From CAZUMJ01 sp964621605 (lineage in GTDB: Bacteria; Actinomycetota; Acidimicrobiia; Acidimicrobiales; Iamiaceae), in the NCBI GenBank assembly GCA_964621605.1, contig CAZUMJ010000024.1, positions 1-44,807 on the forward strand: a DNA stretch of 44,807 nucleotides. The letters run 5' to 3'. Below, in pieces: positions 23,621 to 31,095 of this stretch (the first letter of the stretch is position 1; each line of letters starts with the position of its first letter). Below the pieces are notes generated by a model. The model was not told the DNA's origin. It did no database searches and saw nothing but the letters and a program-made list of their open reading frames with translations. The translations under genes were made by a program, and so were the position numbers.

Positions 23621-24838
23621 GTGGACTTCGACTTTTCCCCTGAGCAACAGGCGTTCCTCGCCGAGGTGGAGGCGTTCCTCGACGCCAACGACGACCCCGA
23701 CGTGTTCGATGTCACCCGCGAGAACATGGCGCAGATCGTCGACACGCCCAAGCGCCGCGCGTTCATGGCGAAGCTCGGCGAGAAGGGCTGGCTGGGGCTC
23801 ACCTGGCCGGAGCAGTACGGCGGTTCCGACGGCGAAGGCGTCTACGAGTTCCTGCTCAACGAAGCCCTTGCCGGGCGCGGCGGCCCCCAGATCGGAAAGG
23901 GCGTCGGCATCATCGGCAAGACCCTGATTGCCCAGGGAAGCGACTTCCTCAAGGAAGAGTTCCTCCCCAAGATCTTGCGCAACGACGTCGAGTTCGCCGT
24001 CGGCTACTCCGAGCCGAACGCCGGCTCCGACGCCGCGTCGATGAAGCTCAAGGCGGTCCGCCACGAACAGGACGGCAAGTCCGGCTGGCTCCTGAACGGC
24101 CAGAAGACCTGGACCACCTCCGCCCACTTCGCCGAGTGGTACTGGCTGGGCACCCGCACCGACCCGTCGAACAAGCACCACGGCATCACCCTCATGCTCG
24201 TGCCGCTCGACCAGCCCGGCGTCACCATCAACGGCATCTGGACGATGGGCGACGAGCGCACCAACGAGGTGTTCATCGACAACGTGTTCGTCCCGGACGA
24301 GTACGTCGTCGGCGAGGTGAACTCGGGCTTCCAGTACATCAGCCAGGCGCTCGACCTCGAGCGCTTCACGATGTTCACGTTCTCGCCCATGAAGCAGCGC
24401 CTCGACCTGCTCGTCGACTACGTGCGCACCGCCTCGCGTGACGGCGAGCCCCTCAAGGACGACAGGGTCACCCGTGCCCGCGTCGCCCGCCTCGCCACCG
24501 AGGCCGAGGTCGCCCGGGTCATGGGGCTCAAGGTGGTCGCCGAGTCGATGAAGGGCGAGCACGCCAACAAGGCCGGCGCCAAGGTGCCGCCGCCGACGGT
24601 CGAGTCGTCGGAGTACAAGCTGTTCGCCACCGAGTTCTCGAAGCGCCTCGCGGATGCCTCGATGGACCTCGGCGGCCCCGGCGCACAACTGCGGGTGCGC
24701 AACCCCGATGCCCCCATGGCCGGCCGGGCCGAGTCGACGTACCGCTACACGGTGATCGACACGATCGGCGGCGGCGCGTCGGAGATCCAGCGCAACATCA
24801 TCGCCCGACGCGGCCTGGGCCTCCCGAAGAACTTCTGA
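23621..24838 (+). CDS. acyl-CoA dehydrogenase (FadE29-like, longer subunit)
   Basis: 405 aa, GTG start with AAGGAG (23609-23614) 6 nt upstream. Motifs: YSEPNAGSDAAS (129-140), DGKSGWLLNGQKTWTT, and C-terminal TIGGGASEIQRNIIARRGLGLP. The Glu of the common YEGT motif is Gly here; Glu247 in LDLERFT sits where isovaleryl-type enzymes place their base (inference). It belongs to the class that pairs with a shorter dehydrogenase as a heterotetramer in steroid degradation; the shorter partner is probably the gene at 27116 in the same operon. It opens the operon below site C. Confidence 0.92.
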   Translation: MDFDFSPEQQAFLAEVEAFLDANDDPDVFDVTRENMAQIVDTPKRRAFMAKLGEKGWLGLTWPEQYGGSDGEGVYEFLLNEALAGRGGPQIGKGVGIIGKTLIAQGSDFLKEEFLPKILRNDVEFAVGYSEPNAGSDAASMKLKAVRHEQDGKSGWLLNGQKTWTTSAHFAEWYWLGTRTDPSNKHHGITLMLVPLDQPGVTINGIWTMGDERTNEVFIDNVFVPDEYVVGEVNSGFQYISQALDLERFTMFTFSPMKQRLDLLVDYVRTASRDGEPLKDDRVTRARVARLATEAEVARVMGLKVVAESMKGEHANKAGAKVPPPTVESSEYKLFATEFSKRLADASMDLGGPGAQLRVRNPDAPMAGRAESTYRYTVIDTIGGGASEIQRNIIARRGLGLPKNF

Positions 24839-24849
24839 GCACGCCCCGC

Positions 24850-26022
24850 ATGTCCGCACCTCTGCTCGACGGCTTCACCGTCCTCGACCTGTCCTCGGTC
24901 GGGCCCGCGACGCGCGCGTCGTCGCTGCTCGCCGACTACGGCGCGCAGGTCGTGAAGGTCGGCCCCGTGCCGAAGGACGCCGGGGTGCAGATCACCCCGC
25001 CGCCGTACGCGTACAGCGGGCACCGCGGCACCCGGCGGGTGCAGCTCGACGTGAAGGACCCCGACGGGCGCGCCGCGTTCCTGGCGCTCGCCGCCACGGC
25101 CGACGTCGTGATCGAGTCGTTCCGACCCGGCGTCGTGGCCCGGCTCGGCATCGCCTACGACGACGTGCGCGCCGTCAACCCCGGCATCGTCTACTGCTCC
25201 ACCAGCGGTGTCGGCCAAGACGGGCCGTTCGCGCAGTTCGCCGCCCACGACGTGAACTACCAGGGCATGGCCGGCGTCCTCGACTGCGGCGGCCGCGGCG
25301 TCGACGACAAGGTCGTGCTCCCCGGAGCAACCGTGGCCGACAGCGCCGGCGGCGGCATGCACGCGGTCATCGCCGTGCTGGCTGCGCTCCTGCACCGCGC
25401 CGCGACCGGCGGCGCCGAAGGGGCGTACCTCGACGTGTCGATCGTGGAGGGCACGCTGTGGTTGGCGTCGCTCTACGTCGACGAGCACCTCGCGAACGGC
25501 ACCGTGCCCGGCCCGGGGCACAACATCTTGACGGGCCGCTACGCCTGCTACGACACCTACCGCTGCGCGGACGGTGGCTGGCTGGCGGTCGGGGCGATCG
25601 AGCCCGCGTTCTACCGCAACCTGTGCAACGCGCTCGGTTGCGCACAGTGGCTCGACCATCAGCTCGACGACGAGGCGCAGCCCGCCATCCGGGCCGCGTT
25701 CGCCGCGGCGTTCGCGTCGAAGCCTCGCCTCGACTGGCTCCACGAGCTCGCAGGCGTCGACGCATGCGTGAGCCCGATCTGGTCGATCCCGGAGCTGCTG
25801 CACGACCCGCAGTTCGCGGCACGTGGCGTGTTCGCCGAGGCAACCCATCCGACCGCAGGCTCGTTCCGTCAGCTCGCGCCGCTGCTGGCCGGCATGCAAC
25901 GCCCGACCGAACCGCGCCAGCTCCCCGACCTGACCGTCACCGACACCGACGAGCTGCTCGCCGCCGCCGGCGTCGACCCCGACCACATCGCAGCACTGCG
26001 CGCCAGAGGAGTCGTGGCATGA
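24850..26022 (+). CDS. CaiB/BaiF family protein, alpha-methylacyl-CoA racemase-like
   Basis: 390 aa, type III CoA-transferase fold. His133 in AAHDVNYQGMAG and Asp164 in VADSAGGGM fit the two catalytic residues of alpha-methylacyl-CoA racemases, rather than a formyl-CoA transferase. Racemases convert 2R- to 2S-methylacyl-CoA so that an acyl-CoA dehydrogenase can act on a branched chain. Lies 11 nt after the first dehydrogenase; its TGA overlaps the next ATG. The context, between acyl-CoA dehydrogenases and MaoC hydratases, agrees with that role. Confidence 0.83.
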   Translation: MSAPLLDGFTVLDLSSVGPATRASSLLADYGAQVVKVGPVPKDAGVQITPPPYAYSGHRGTRRVQLDVKDPDGRAAFLALAATADVVIESFRPGVVARLGIAYDDVRAVNPGIVYCSTSGVGQDGPFAQFAAHDVNYQGMAGVLDCGGRGVDDKVVLPGATVADSAGGGMHAVIAVLAALLHRAATGGAEGAYLDVSIVEGTLWLASLYVDEHLANGTVPGPGHNILTGRYACYDTYRCADGGWLAVGAIEPAFYRNLCNALGCAQWLDHQLDDEAQPAIRAAFAAAFASKPRLDWLHELAGVDACVSPIWSIPELLHDPQFAARGVFAEATHPTAGSFRQLAPLLAGMQRPTEPRQLPDLTVTDTDELLAAAGVDPDHIAALRARGVVA

Positions 26023-26555
26023 CCGAACCGTCCCCCGTCGTCGCCGACGACGTCCCCGCCGAGATCGCCGCCACGATCGGCCAGGTTCAGTACGCCATCG
26101 AGGGCGAGTTCCCCGTCGAGCGTGGCTACATCTGGACGTCGTGCTCATCGGTCGAGAACGGCAACCCGCTGTTCTGGGACGACACCGTGGCAGCCGACCT
26201 GACCGACGGCCCGATCGCTCCCCCGACCACGCTGTCGCTGTGGTTCCGGCCGCACCACTGGGCGCCCGGCCGCACCGAGCAGGCGCTGCCCCTGCAGGTC
26301 CACTTCGACCTGAAGGCCGCGTTCGGGCTGCCCGAGGCGGTCATGACCGACAACACGATCGTGTTCCACGAGCCGGTGCGCCCCGGCGACCGGCTGCGCA
26401 CGCACCAGATCCTGCGCTCGGTGAGCGGCCTCAAGACCACCAAGCTGGGCACCGGCCGCTTCTGGGTGATCGACGTCGAGGTCCACAACCAGCGCGGCGA
26501 CCTGGTCGGCGTCGAGAGCTACACCGGCTTCGGCTACCGGAGGGACGCCGCATGA
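26019..26555 (+). CDS. MaoC-like hydratase, N-terminal (FAS1-like) type subunit
   Basis: 178 aa hot-dog-fold protein. It looks like the N-terminal dehydratase domain of ChsH2-type enzymes (MaoC_dehydrat_N): QVQYAIEGEFPVERGYIWTS, a PPTTLSLWFRPHHWAPG segment and the strand TGRFWVIDVEVHNQRGDLV. It lacks the DUF35 domain that follows in mycobacterial ChsH2. With the next gene it should form a heteromeric enoyl-CoA hydratase. ATGA overlaps at both ends with neighbours indicate tight coupling. Confidence 0.83.
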   Translation: MTEPSPVVADDVPAEIAATIGQVQYAIEGEFPVERGYIWTSCSSVENGNPLFWDDTVAADLTDGPIAPPTTLSLWFRPHHWAPGRTEQALPLQVHFDLKAAFGLPEAVMTDNTIVFHEPVRPGDRLRTHQILRSVSGLKTTKLGTGRFWVIDVEVHNQRGDLVGVESYTGFGYRRDAA

Positions 26556-27031
26556 GCACGCCCACCCTGCTGTTCGGCGACGTCACCGAGGGCGACACGC
26601 TTCCCGAGCTGTCGTATGACGTGACCGCGACGACCGTCGTGCTCGGCGCGCTCGCGTCGCGCGACTGGCGCCCGATGCACCACGACTACGACTTCGCCGT
26701 CAACCGCAACGGCACCCGCAACATCTTCCTCAACACCCCGAACCAGGCCGCCTGGTTCGAGCGGTTCGTCACCGACTGGACCGGCCCCACCGGACGGCTC
26801 GGTCGCATGAAGTTCCGCATGAAGGGCTCGGTCTTCCCCGACGACACGATGGTGCTCGCGGGCACGGTCACCGCGACCGACCTCGACGAGGCCGGATGCG
26901 GGTGGGTCGAGCTGTTGGTGCGCCTCACCGTCGACGGCGAGCTGAAGACCGACTGCACCGTGCGCGTCGCCCTGCCGGTCACGCCCGACGACAACCCCTG
27001 GACCCGCCGCGGCGAGCAGTGGGTGCCATGA
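26552..27031 (+). CDS. MaoC-like hydratase, catalytic-type subunit
   Basis: 159 aa hot-dog protein with a hydratase-like motif in SRDWRPMHHDYDFA (Asp plus downstream His), typical of the catalytic ChsH1-type partner. It probably pairs with the 26019 protein to hydrate a 2-enoyl-CoA. Its ATG overlaps the previous stop. Followed by an 84-nt gap containing a GGAAGGA before the next acyl-CoA dehydrogenase. Confidence 0.84.
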   Translation: MSTPTLLFGDVTEGDTLPELSYDVTATTVVLGALASRDWRPMHHDYDFAVNRNGTRNIFLNTPNQAAWFERFVTDWTGPTGRLGRMKFRMKGSVFPDDTMVLAGTVTATDLDEAGCGWVELLVRLTVDGELKTDCTVRVALPVTPDDNPWTRRGEQWVP

Positions 27032-27115
27032 CCGCCCCGGGCCCTGCAGCCCACACCCACCACGCACGCCGTTGCGGCGTCGCACACCCCGCACTTCCCG
27101 GAAGGACCGCCTGAC

Positions 27116-28240
27116 ATGGATCTCGACCTCACCCCAGAGCAGGAGATGCTGCGCGAGATGGTGCGCGGCCTGTGCGGTGCCGCGGGCGGACTCGAGACGG
27201 TGCGCGCCCTCGAAGACGACCCGGTCGGCTACTCCACCGACTTCTGGCGTCAGCTCGGTGAACAGGACCTGATCGGGCTCACGCTCCCCGCCGCGCACGG
27301 CGGCTCGGAGATGGGCATCCTCGACGCGGCCGTCGTCTACGAGGAGCTCGGCCGGTCGCTCATGCCGTCGCCGCACTTCGTGTCCGCGGTGCTCGCAGGT
27401 GGCGCGCTCACCCGTGCGGGGTCGCCCGAGCAGCAGGCGACGTGGCTGGGGCGCATCGCGTCCGGCGACGCCGTCGTGTCGATCGCCTGGCTCGAGCCGG
27501 AGAACGGCTACTCCCCGAAGGGCGTGCAGACCACAGCCACCCTCGACGGCGACGACGTGGTGCTGTCGGGCACCAAGCGCCACGTGGCCTTCGCCAGTGC
27601 CGCCGAGCGTCTCGTCGTGCTCGCCCGCACCGGAGATGCCCCCACCGACGTCGACCTGTTCCTCGTCGACCCGACCGCCGACGGCGTCACCCTGACGCAG
27701 CAGCACACGATCGCGTCCGACACCCAGTACGAGGTGCGTCTCGACGGCGTACGCGTGCCGGTCGCCGACCGCATCGGCCCTGCGAGGAGCGGCTGGGCGA
27801 CGTGGGACGAGGTGATGACGGACGGCGCCATCCTGGCTGCGGCACTCGCGGTCGGCGGGGCGCACTTCGCCCTCGACGTGACCGTCCAGTACGCCAAGGA
27901 CCGTGAGCAGTTCGACAAGCCCCTCGGCGCCTTCCAGGCGCTCGCCCACGACATGGCGAACGCCAAGACCGCGGTCGACGGCGCCACGCTGCTCGTGTAC
28001 GAAGCGGCCTGGGCTCGAGATGCCGGGCAGCCGGTCGACCGCCTGGCGCCGATGGCGAAGCTGTTCGCTTGCAAGACGTACCGCGACGTGACCGCCATGG
28101 CGCAGCAGATCTTCGGCGGGGTGGGGTTCACGCTCGAGTACGACATCCAGCTCTACTTCCGTCGGGCGAAGCAGCTCCAGATCTCGTGGTGGAACGACCG
28201 CGAGCTCGAAGAGCGCATCGCCGCCGCCATCCTCGACTGA
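27116..28240 (+). CDS. acyl-CoA dehydrogenase (FadE28-like, shorter subunit)
   Basis: 374 aa. N-terminal helical domain, central beta domain (SIAWLEPENG, VVLSGTKRHV), C-terminal domain with RVPVADRI, KDREQFDKPLGAFQALAHDMA, and GGVGFTLEYDIQLYFRRAK at the FAD contact. The class is the short subunit of alpha2beta2 acyl-CoA dehydrogenases known from cholesterol side-chain degradation; the longer partner is likely the 23621 protein in the same operon. The pairing is inferred from class and gene order, not from structure. Last gene of the operon. Confidence 0.92.
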   Translation: MDLDLTPEQEMLREMVRGLCGAAGGLETVRALEDDPVGYSTDFWRQLGEQDLIGLTLPAAHGGSEMGILDAAVVYEELGRSLMPSPHFVSAVLAGGALTRAGSPEQQATWLGRIASGDAVVSIAWLEPENGYSPKGVQTTATLDGDDVVLSGTKRHVAFASAAERLVVLARTGDAPTDVDLFLVDPTADGVTLTQQHTIASDTQYEVRLDGVRVPVADRIGPARSGWATWDEVMTDGAILAAALAVGGAHFALDVTVQYAKDREQFDKPLGAFQALAHDMANAKTAVDGATLLVYEAAWARDAGQPVDRLAPMAKLFACKTYRDVTAMAQQIFGGVGFTLEYDIQLYFRRAKQLQISWWNDRELEERIAAAILD

Positions 28241-28259
28241 GCGGAGCCCCCGGACCGCA

Positions 28260-28381
28260 CTCGGCCCGATCTCTCAGTCCTCGGCACGATCTACAGGTCC
28301 GTTCTCGGCACCGATTTGGTGCATTTTCCCCGTTCTCGGCACCGATTTGGTGCACGGATGCACTGAATCGGTGCCGAGAAC
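28260..28381. repeat. cluster of direct and inverted 23-bp repeats
   Basis: A 23-bp unit is repeated exactly at 28301-28323 and 28332-28354 (31-bp period, 8-nt spacer), then appears inverted at 28359-28381 with 2 differences. Copies 2 and 3 make a large hairpin around a 4-nt loop. Each copy also holds its own inner inverted repeat GCACC-GATTT-GGTGC. Degenerate relatives beginning CTCGGC lie at 28260 and 28280. The cluster separates two convergent genes. It could be a bidirectional terminator or a dispersed palindromic element. There are too few copies and no cas genes for a CRISPR. Confidence 0.85.
28308..28327 (+). terminator. hairpin-plus-T-tract terminator after the acyl-CoA dehydrogenase operon
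   Basis: GCACC (28308-28312) pairs with GGTGC (28318-28322) around GATTT, followed by ATTTT. It sits ~67 nt past the 28240 stop, inside the first full copy of a repeat. The stem is short, so it is only a plausible intrinsic terminator. Confidence 0.5.
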
Positions 28382-28455
28382 GTGAAGGGCAACGGGTTGG
28401 GGCGTCGGGGTGGGGGCATCCGCAGGACCAAGGCCCAGCCTGCCTACCCCGCGCC

Positions 28456-29613
28456 TCAGCGGCTGCCAGCTACGTGCCCGAAGCGGTCCTTCAGCCGCAG
28501 GAACGGTGCCTCGTACCAGCGATACGAGATGCCTGCGGCCACCAGGGTGAGCACGGTGCCGAGCGCGACGACCACATCGCCGTCGTGAGAAGTGAACTCG
28601 CGCAGCAGCGTGTAGATGGGCAGGTTGAAGACGTAGATCCCGTACGAGCGGCGCCCGACCCACACGAGCGGTCGCCAAGCCAACACGCGACCCATCGCCG
28701 CGTGCGGCACCGCGAGCAGGTACACGATGACCACGACCGAGCACAGGTTGAACGCTGCGATGCCCCAGTAGGGGATCCACGACGCGGTCGAGTGCTGTCC
28801 CGCCTGGTACGTGATGACCGCCATCGTGAGCAGCGCGCAGGGCGTGAGCGCGGCCAGCAGCCGCCGGGTGAGAAGCCGAGGTACGCCGGCGTAGACCGTC
28901 CACACGGCGAGGGCAGCTCCTGCCATCAACCCATCGGTGTGCGTGAACGAGCCGTAGTACCAGAGCCGCATGCGGGGGATGATCATGAACACGTTCACCT
29001 GCCCGCCGGGGTACGCCACGCGGGCCACCCGCCAGCGGTACACCGCGATCGCGACGGTCAGCCCGACGGTGACGGCAAGCAGGATCCGCCGACGGCCACC
29101 CGCGAGCAGCAGCCCGACGAGAACCAGCGGCCACACCACGTAGAACTGCTCCTCGATCGAGAGGGTCCAGAGGTGGGTCCACAAGCCGAGGCTGCGCGTG
29201 GAGCGCTCGCGCAGGACGTGCCAGTTCACGAAGTAGCCGGCGATGGACACCAACGCGCCACGCGAGGTGCGCAGCGCGGCACGTCCGGGAACGAGCTCGT
29301 GGATGACCACCGATGCCGCGAGCACCAACAAGATCATGGGGTAGAGCCGCAGCACCCGACGCAGGTAGAAGCGCCCCAGCCGGATGCGACCCGAGCGGGT
29401 GAACTCTGCGAGCAGCAAGCGGGTGATGAGGAACCCGCTCAGCACGAAGAACAGGTCGACGCCGAGCCAGCCGCCACGCCAATGCACCCGTGTGTTGACG
29501 ATTCCGGCGTGGTACACGAGCACGCTCGCCACTGCGAGCGCTCGCAACCCATCGAGCGATGGGTGATACCCGAAACGAGATGGGTCCGCAGGTTCCCTTT
29601 CGTCGGCACCCAT
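28456..29613 (-). CDS. membrane acyltransferase (acyltransferase-3/OafA family)
   Basis: 385 aa from ATG 29613. Integral membrane protein with ~10 predicted helices. N-terminal signature HPSLDGLRALAVASVLVYHAG contains the catalytic-family histidine after the first helix, then GGWLGVDLFFVLSGFLIT and FYLRRVLRLYP, as in OafA/NodX/OatA enzymes that acylate cell-surface sugars or lipids. There is no extracellular SGNH domain. It follows the CaiB gene by 56 nt on the same strand, although the two functions are not obviously linked. Confidence 0.9.
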   Translation of the reverse strand: MGADEREPADPSRFGYHPSLDGLRALAVASVLVYHAGIVNTRVHWRGGWLGVDLFFVLSGFLITRLLLAEFTRSGRIRLGRFYLRRVLRLYPMILLVLAASVVIHELVPGRAALRTSRGALVSIAGYFVNWHVLRERSTRSLGLWTHLWTLSIEEQFYVVWPLVLVGLLLAGGRRRILLAVTVGLTVAIAVYRWRVARVAYPGGQVNVFMIIPRMRLWYYGSFTHTDGLMAGAALAVWTVYAGVPRLLTRRLLAALTPCALLTMAVITYQAGQHSTASWIPYWGIAAFNLCSVVVIVYLLAVPHAAMGRVLAWRPLVWVGRRSYGIYVFNLPIYTLLREFTSHDGDVVVALGTVLTLVAAGISYRWYEAPFLRLKDRFGHVAGSR

Positions 29614-29669
29614 CGCCGCAGCACGGTACTCGGCACGGCTCGACCACAACGGTGACCCAGCAGCCGACC

Positions 29670-30920
29670 TCAGCTCACGACGCCCTCCGAGCGAAGCGCG
29701 GCCACGTCTGCGTCGTCGAACCCAAGCTCGGCACGCAGCACCTCGACGGTGTGCTCCCCCACCCACGGCACCCGCGTCTCGGGGCCTTCGGCCACGCGTG
29801 ACAGCTTCACCGGGTTGCCGGGCACCAGGTACGGCGTGTCGACGCCGTCCACCCGTGGCACCTCGACCAGCATGTGATGGTCTGTCACGTGCGGGTCGGC
29901 GAGCAGGTCCTCGGCGGTGTTGCTCGGCCCGACCGCCAACCCGGCAGCGGCGAGCTCGTGGCACACCGCCAGCTTCGTCTTGTCGGCTGCCCAGGCCTCG
30001 ACCGCGGGACGGATCACGTCGTCGAGGTGGTCGGCCCAGCCCTGACGCGTCGCGAGCCGCTCGTCGCCGACCCACTCCGGGTGGCCCACCGTGGCCGCCA
30101 GCTTCTCGAACTGGTGCTCGCGGCTGACCTGCATCACGAACCACCCGTCCGATGCCTCGAAGCCGGTCATGATCCCCGGGAGGCGGCGTCCCGGCTCGGG
30201 CTGCATGCCAAGCGACCAGAAGTTCGACACGATGTCGGTCATGGCGATCATCGCGTCGTACATCGCCACGTCGACCTGCTGCCCGAGGCCGGTCCGGTCA
30301 CGGTGCCGCAACGCGGCGAGCACCCCCACCGTGGCGTAGAGCGCGGACGAGATGTCGCCCAACGCGCCGACGGGGCTCACCGTCGGTGGTTGCCCCGGCC
30401 CCCGCTTGAACTCGTAGATGCCCGACATCGCCTCGGCCACCGAGGCGTACGCGGGCCAGGCCGCGTACGGCGAGCGATCTGCGCCCCCGAAGCCCGACAC
30501 CGACACATAGATGAGCGCAGGCCAGCGCTCGGCCAGGGCCGCGTAGCCAAGGCCGAGGCGGTCCATGGTGCCGGCCTTGAAGTTCTCGGCCACCACGTCG
30601 AAGCGCCCGGCCAGCTCCAGGAACAGCTCGCGCCCCCGAGGGTGCTTGAGGTCGATGCCGACGCTGCGCTTGTTGAGGTTGTTGCGCAGGAAGGTGGACC
30701 CGATGCGGCGCCCGTCGGGGTCGGCCATACCGGGGTCGGAGCCCCGACCGGAGTCGCCGCCGACGGGGTTCTCGACCTTCACGACCTCGGCACCGAGCCG
30801 CGCCAGCAGTTGTGTGGCATACGGCAGGGCCTGCATCTGCTCGGCGGCGAGGATGCGCACGCCGTCGAGCGGCTTGCCGTGCTCGGCGGCGGCGACGTTG
30901 GCAGCTTCTCCCAAGCGCAT
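29670..30920 (-). CDS. CaiB/BaiF family CoA-transferase
   Basis: 416 aa from ATG 30920; an alternative start could lie 12-15 residues downstream, where the family usually begins (KPLDGVRILAAEQ). Motifs: ARLGAEVVKVENP, NLNKRSVGIDLKHP, FDVVAENFKAGTMDRLGLGY, and the presumed catalytic Asp in VGALGDISSALYA. Unlike the 24850 gene it has no His-Asp racemase pair, so CoA-transferase is the better call. The substrate is unknown. It is divergent from the PQQ/DUF4214 gene. Confidence 0.88.
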   Translation of the reverse strand: MRLGEAANVAAAEHGKPLDGVRILAAEQMQALPYATQLLARLGAEVVKVENPVGGDSGRGSDPGMADPDGRRIGSTFLRNNLNKRSVGIDLKHPRGRELFLELAGRFDVVAENFKAGTMDRLGLGYAALAERWPALIYVSVSGFGGADRSPYAAWPAYASVAEAMSGIYEFKRGPGQPPTVSPVGALGDISSALYATVGVLAALRHRDRTGLGQQVDVAMYDAMIAMTDIVSNFWSLGMQPEPGRRLPGIMTGFEASDGWFVMQVSREHQFEKLAATVGHPEWVGDERLATRQGWADHLDDVIRPAVEAWAADKTKLAVCHELAAAGLAVGPSNTAEDLLADPHVTDHHMLVEVPRVDGVDTPYLVPGNPVKLSRVAEGPETRVPWVGEHTVEVLRAELGFDDADVAALRSEGVVS

Positions 30921-31095
30921 CGTGAGAGCCTGCCAGGTCCCGCCGCCGCCAACGTCATAGCGACAACGGCGGCTGCTGCCGCCACAGTCGCTGGCAGAGC
31001 CCGAGGCGCCGCGGCCCGGTCCCCCGGTGACGGCTGTACCGTTTCGGTGCGTCAACCGCGGTTGGCGGCGGAAGAGACCCCGGGGAGTTGTGGAG

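Noticed and set aside
26534..27949. 471-aa minus-strand frame opposite the MaoC and acyl-CoA dehydrogenase genes
   Set aside because: Shadow of conserved genes; highly charged and valine/glycine-rich without a domain.
28301..28381. CRISPR-like reading of the repeat cluster
   Set aside because: Only two direct copies with an 8-nt spacer, plus an inverted copy; no cas genes.
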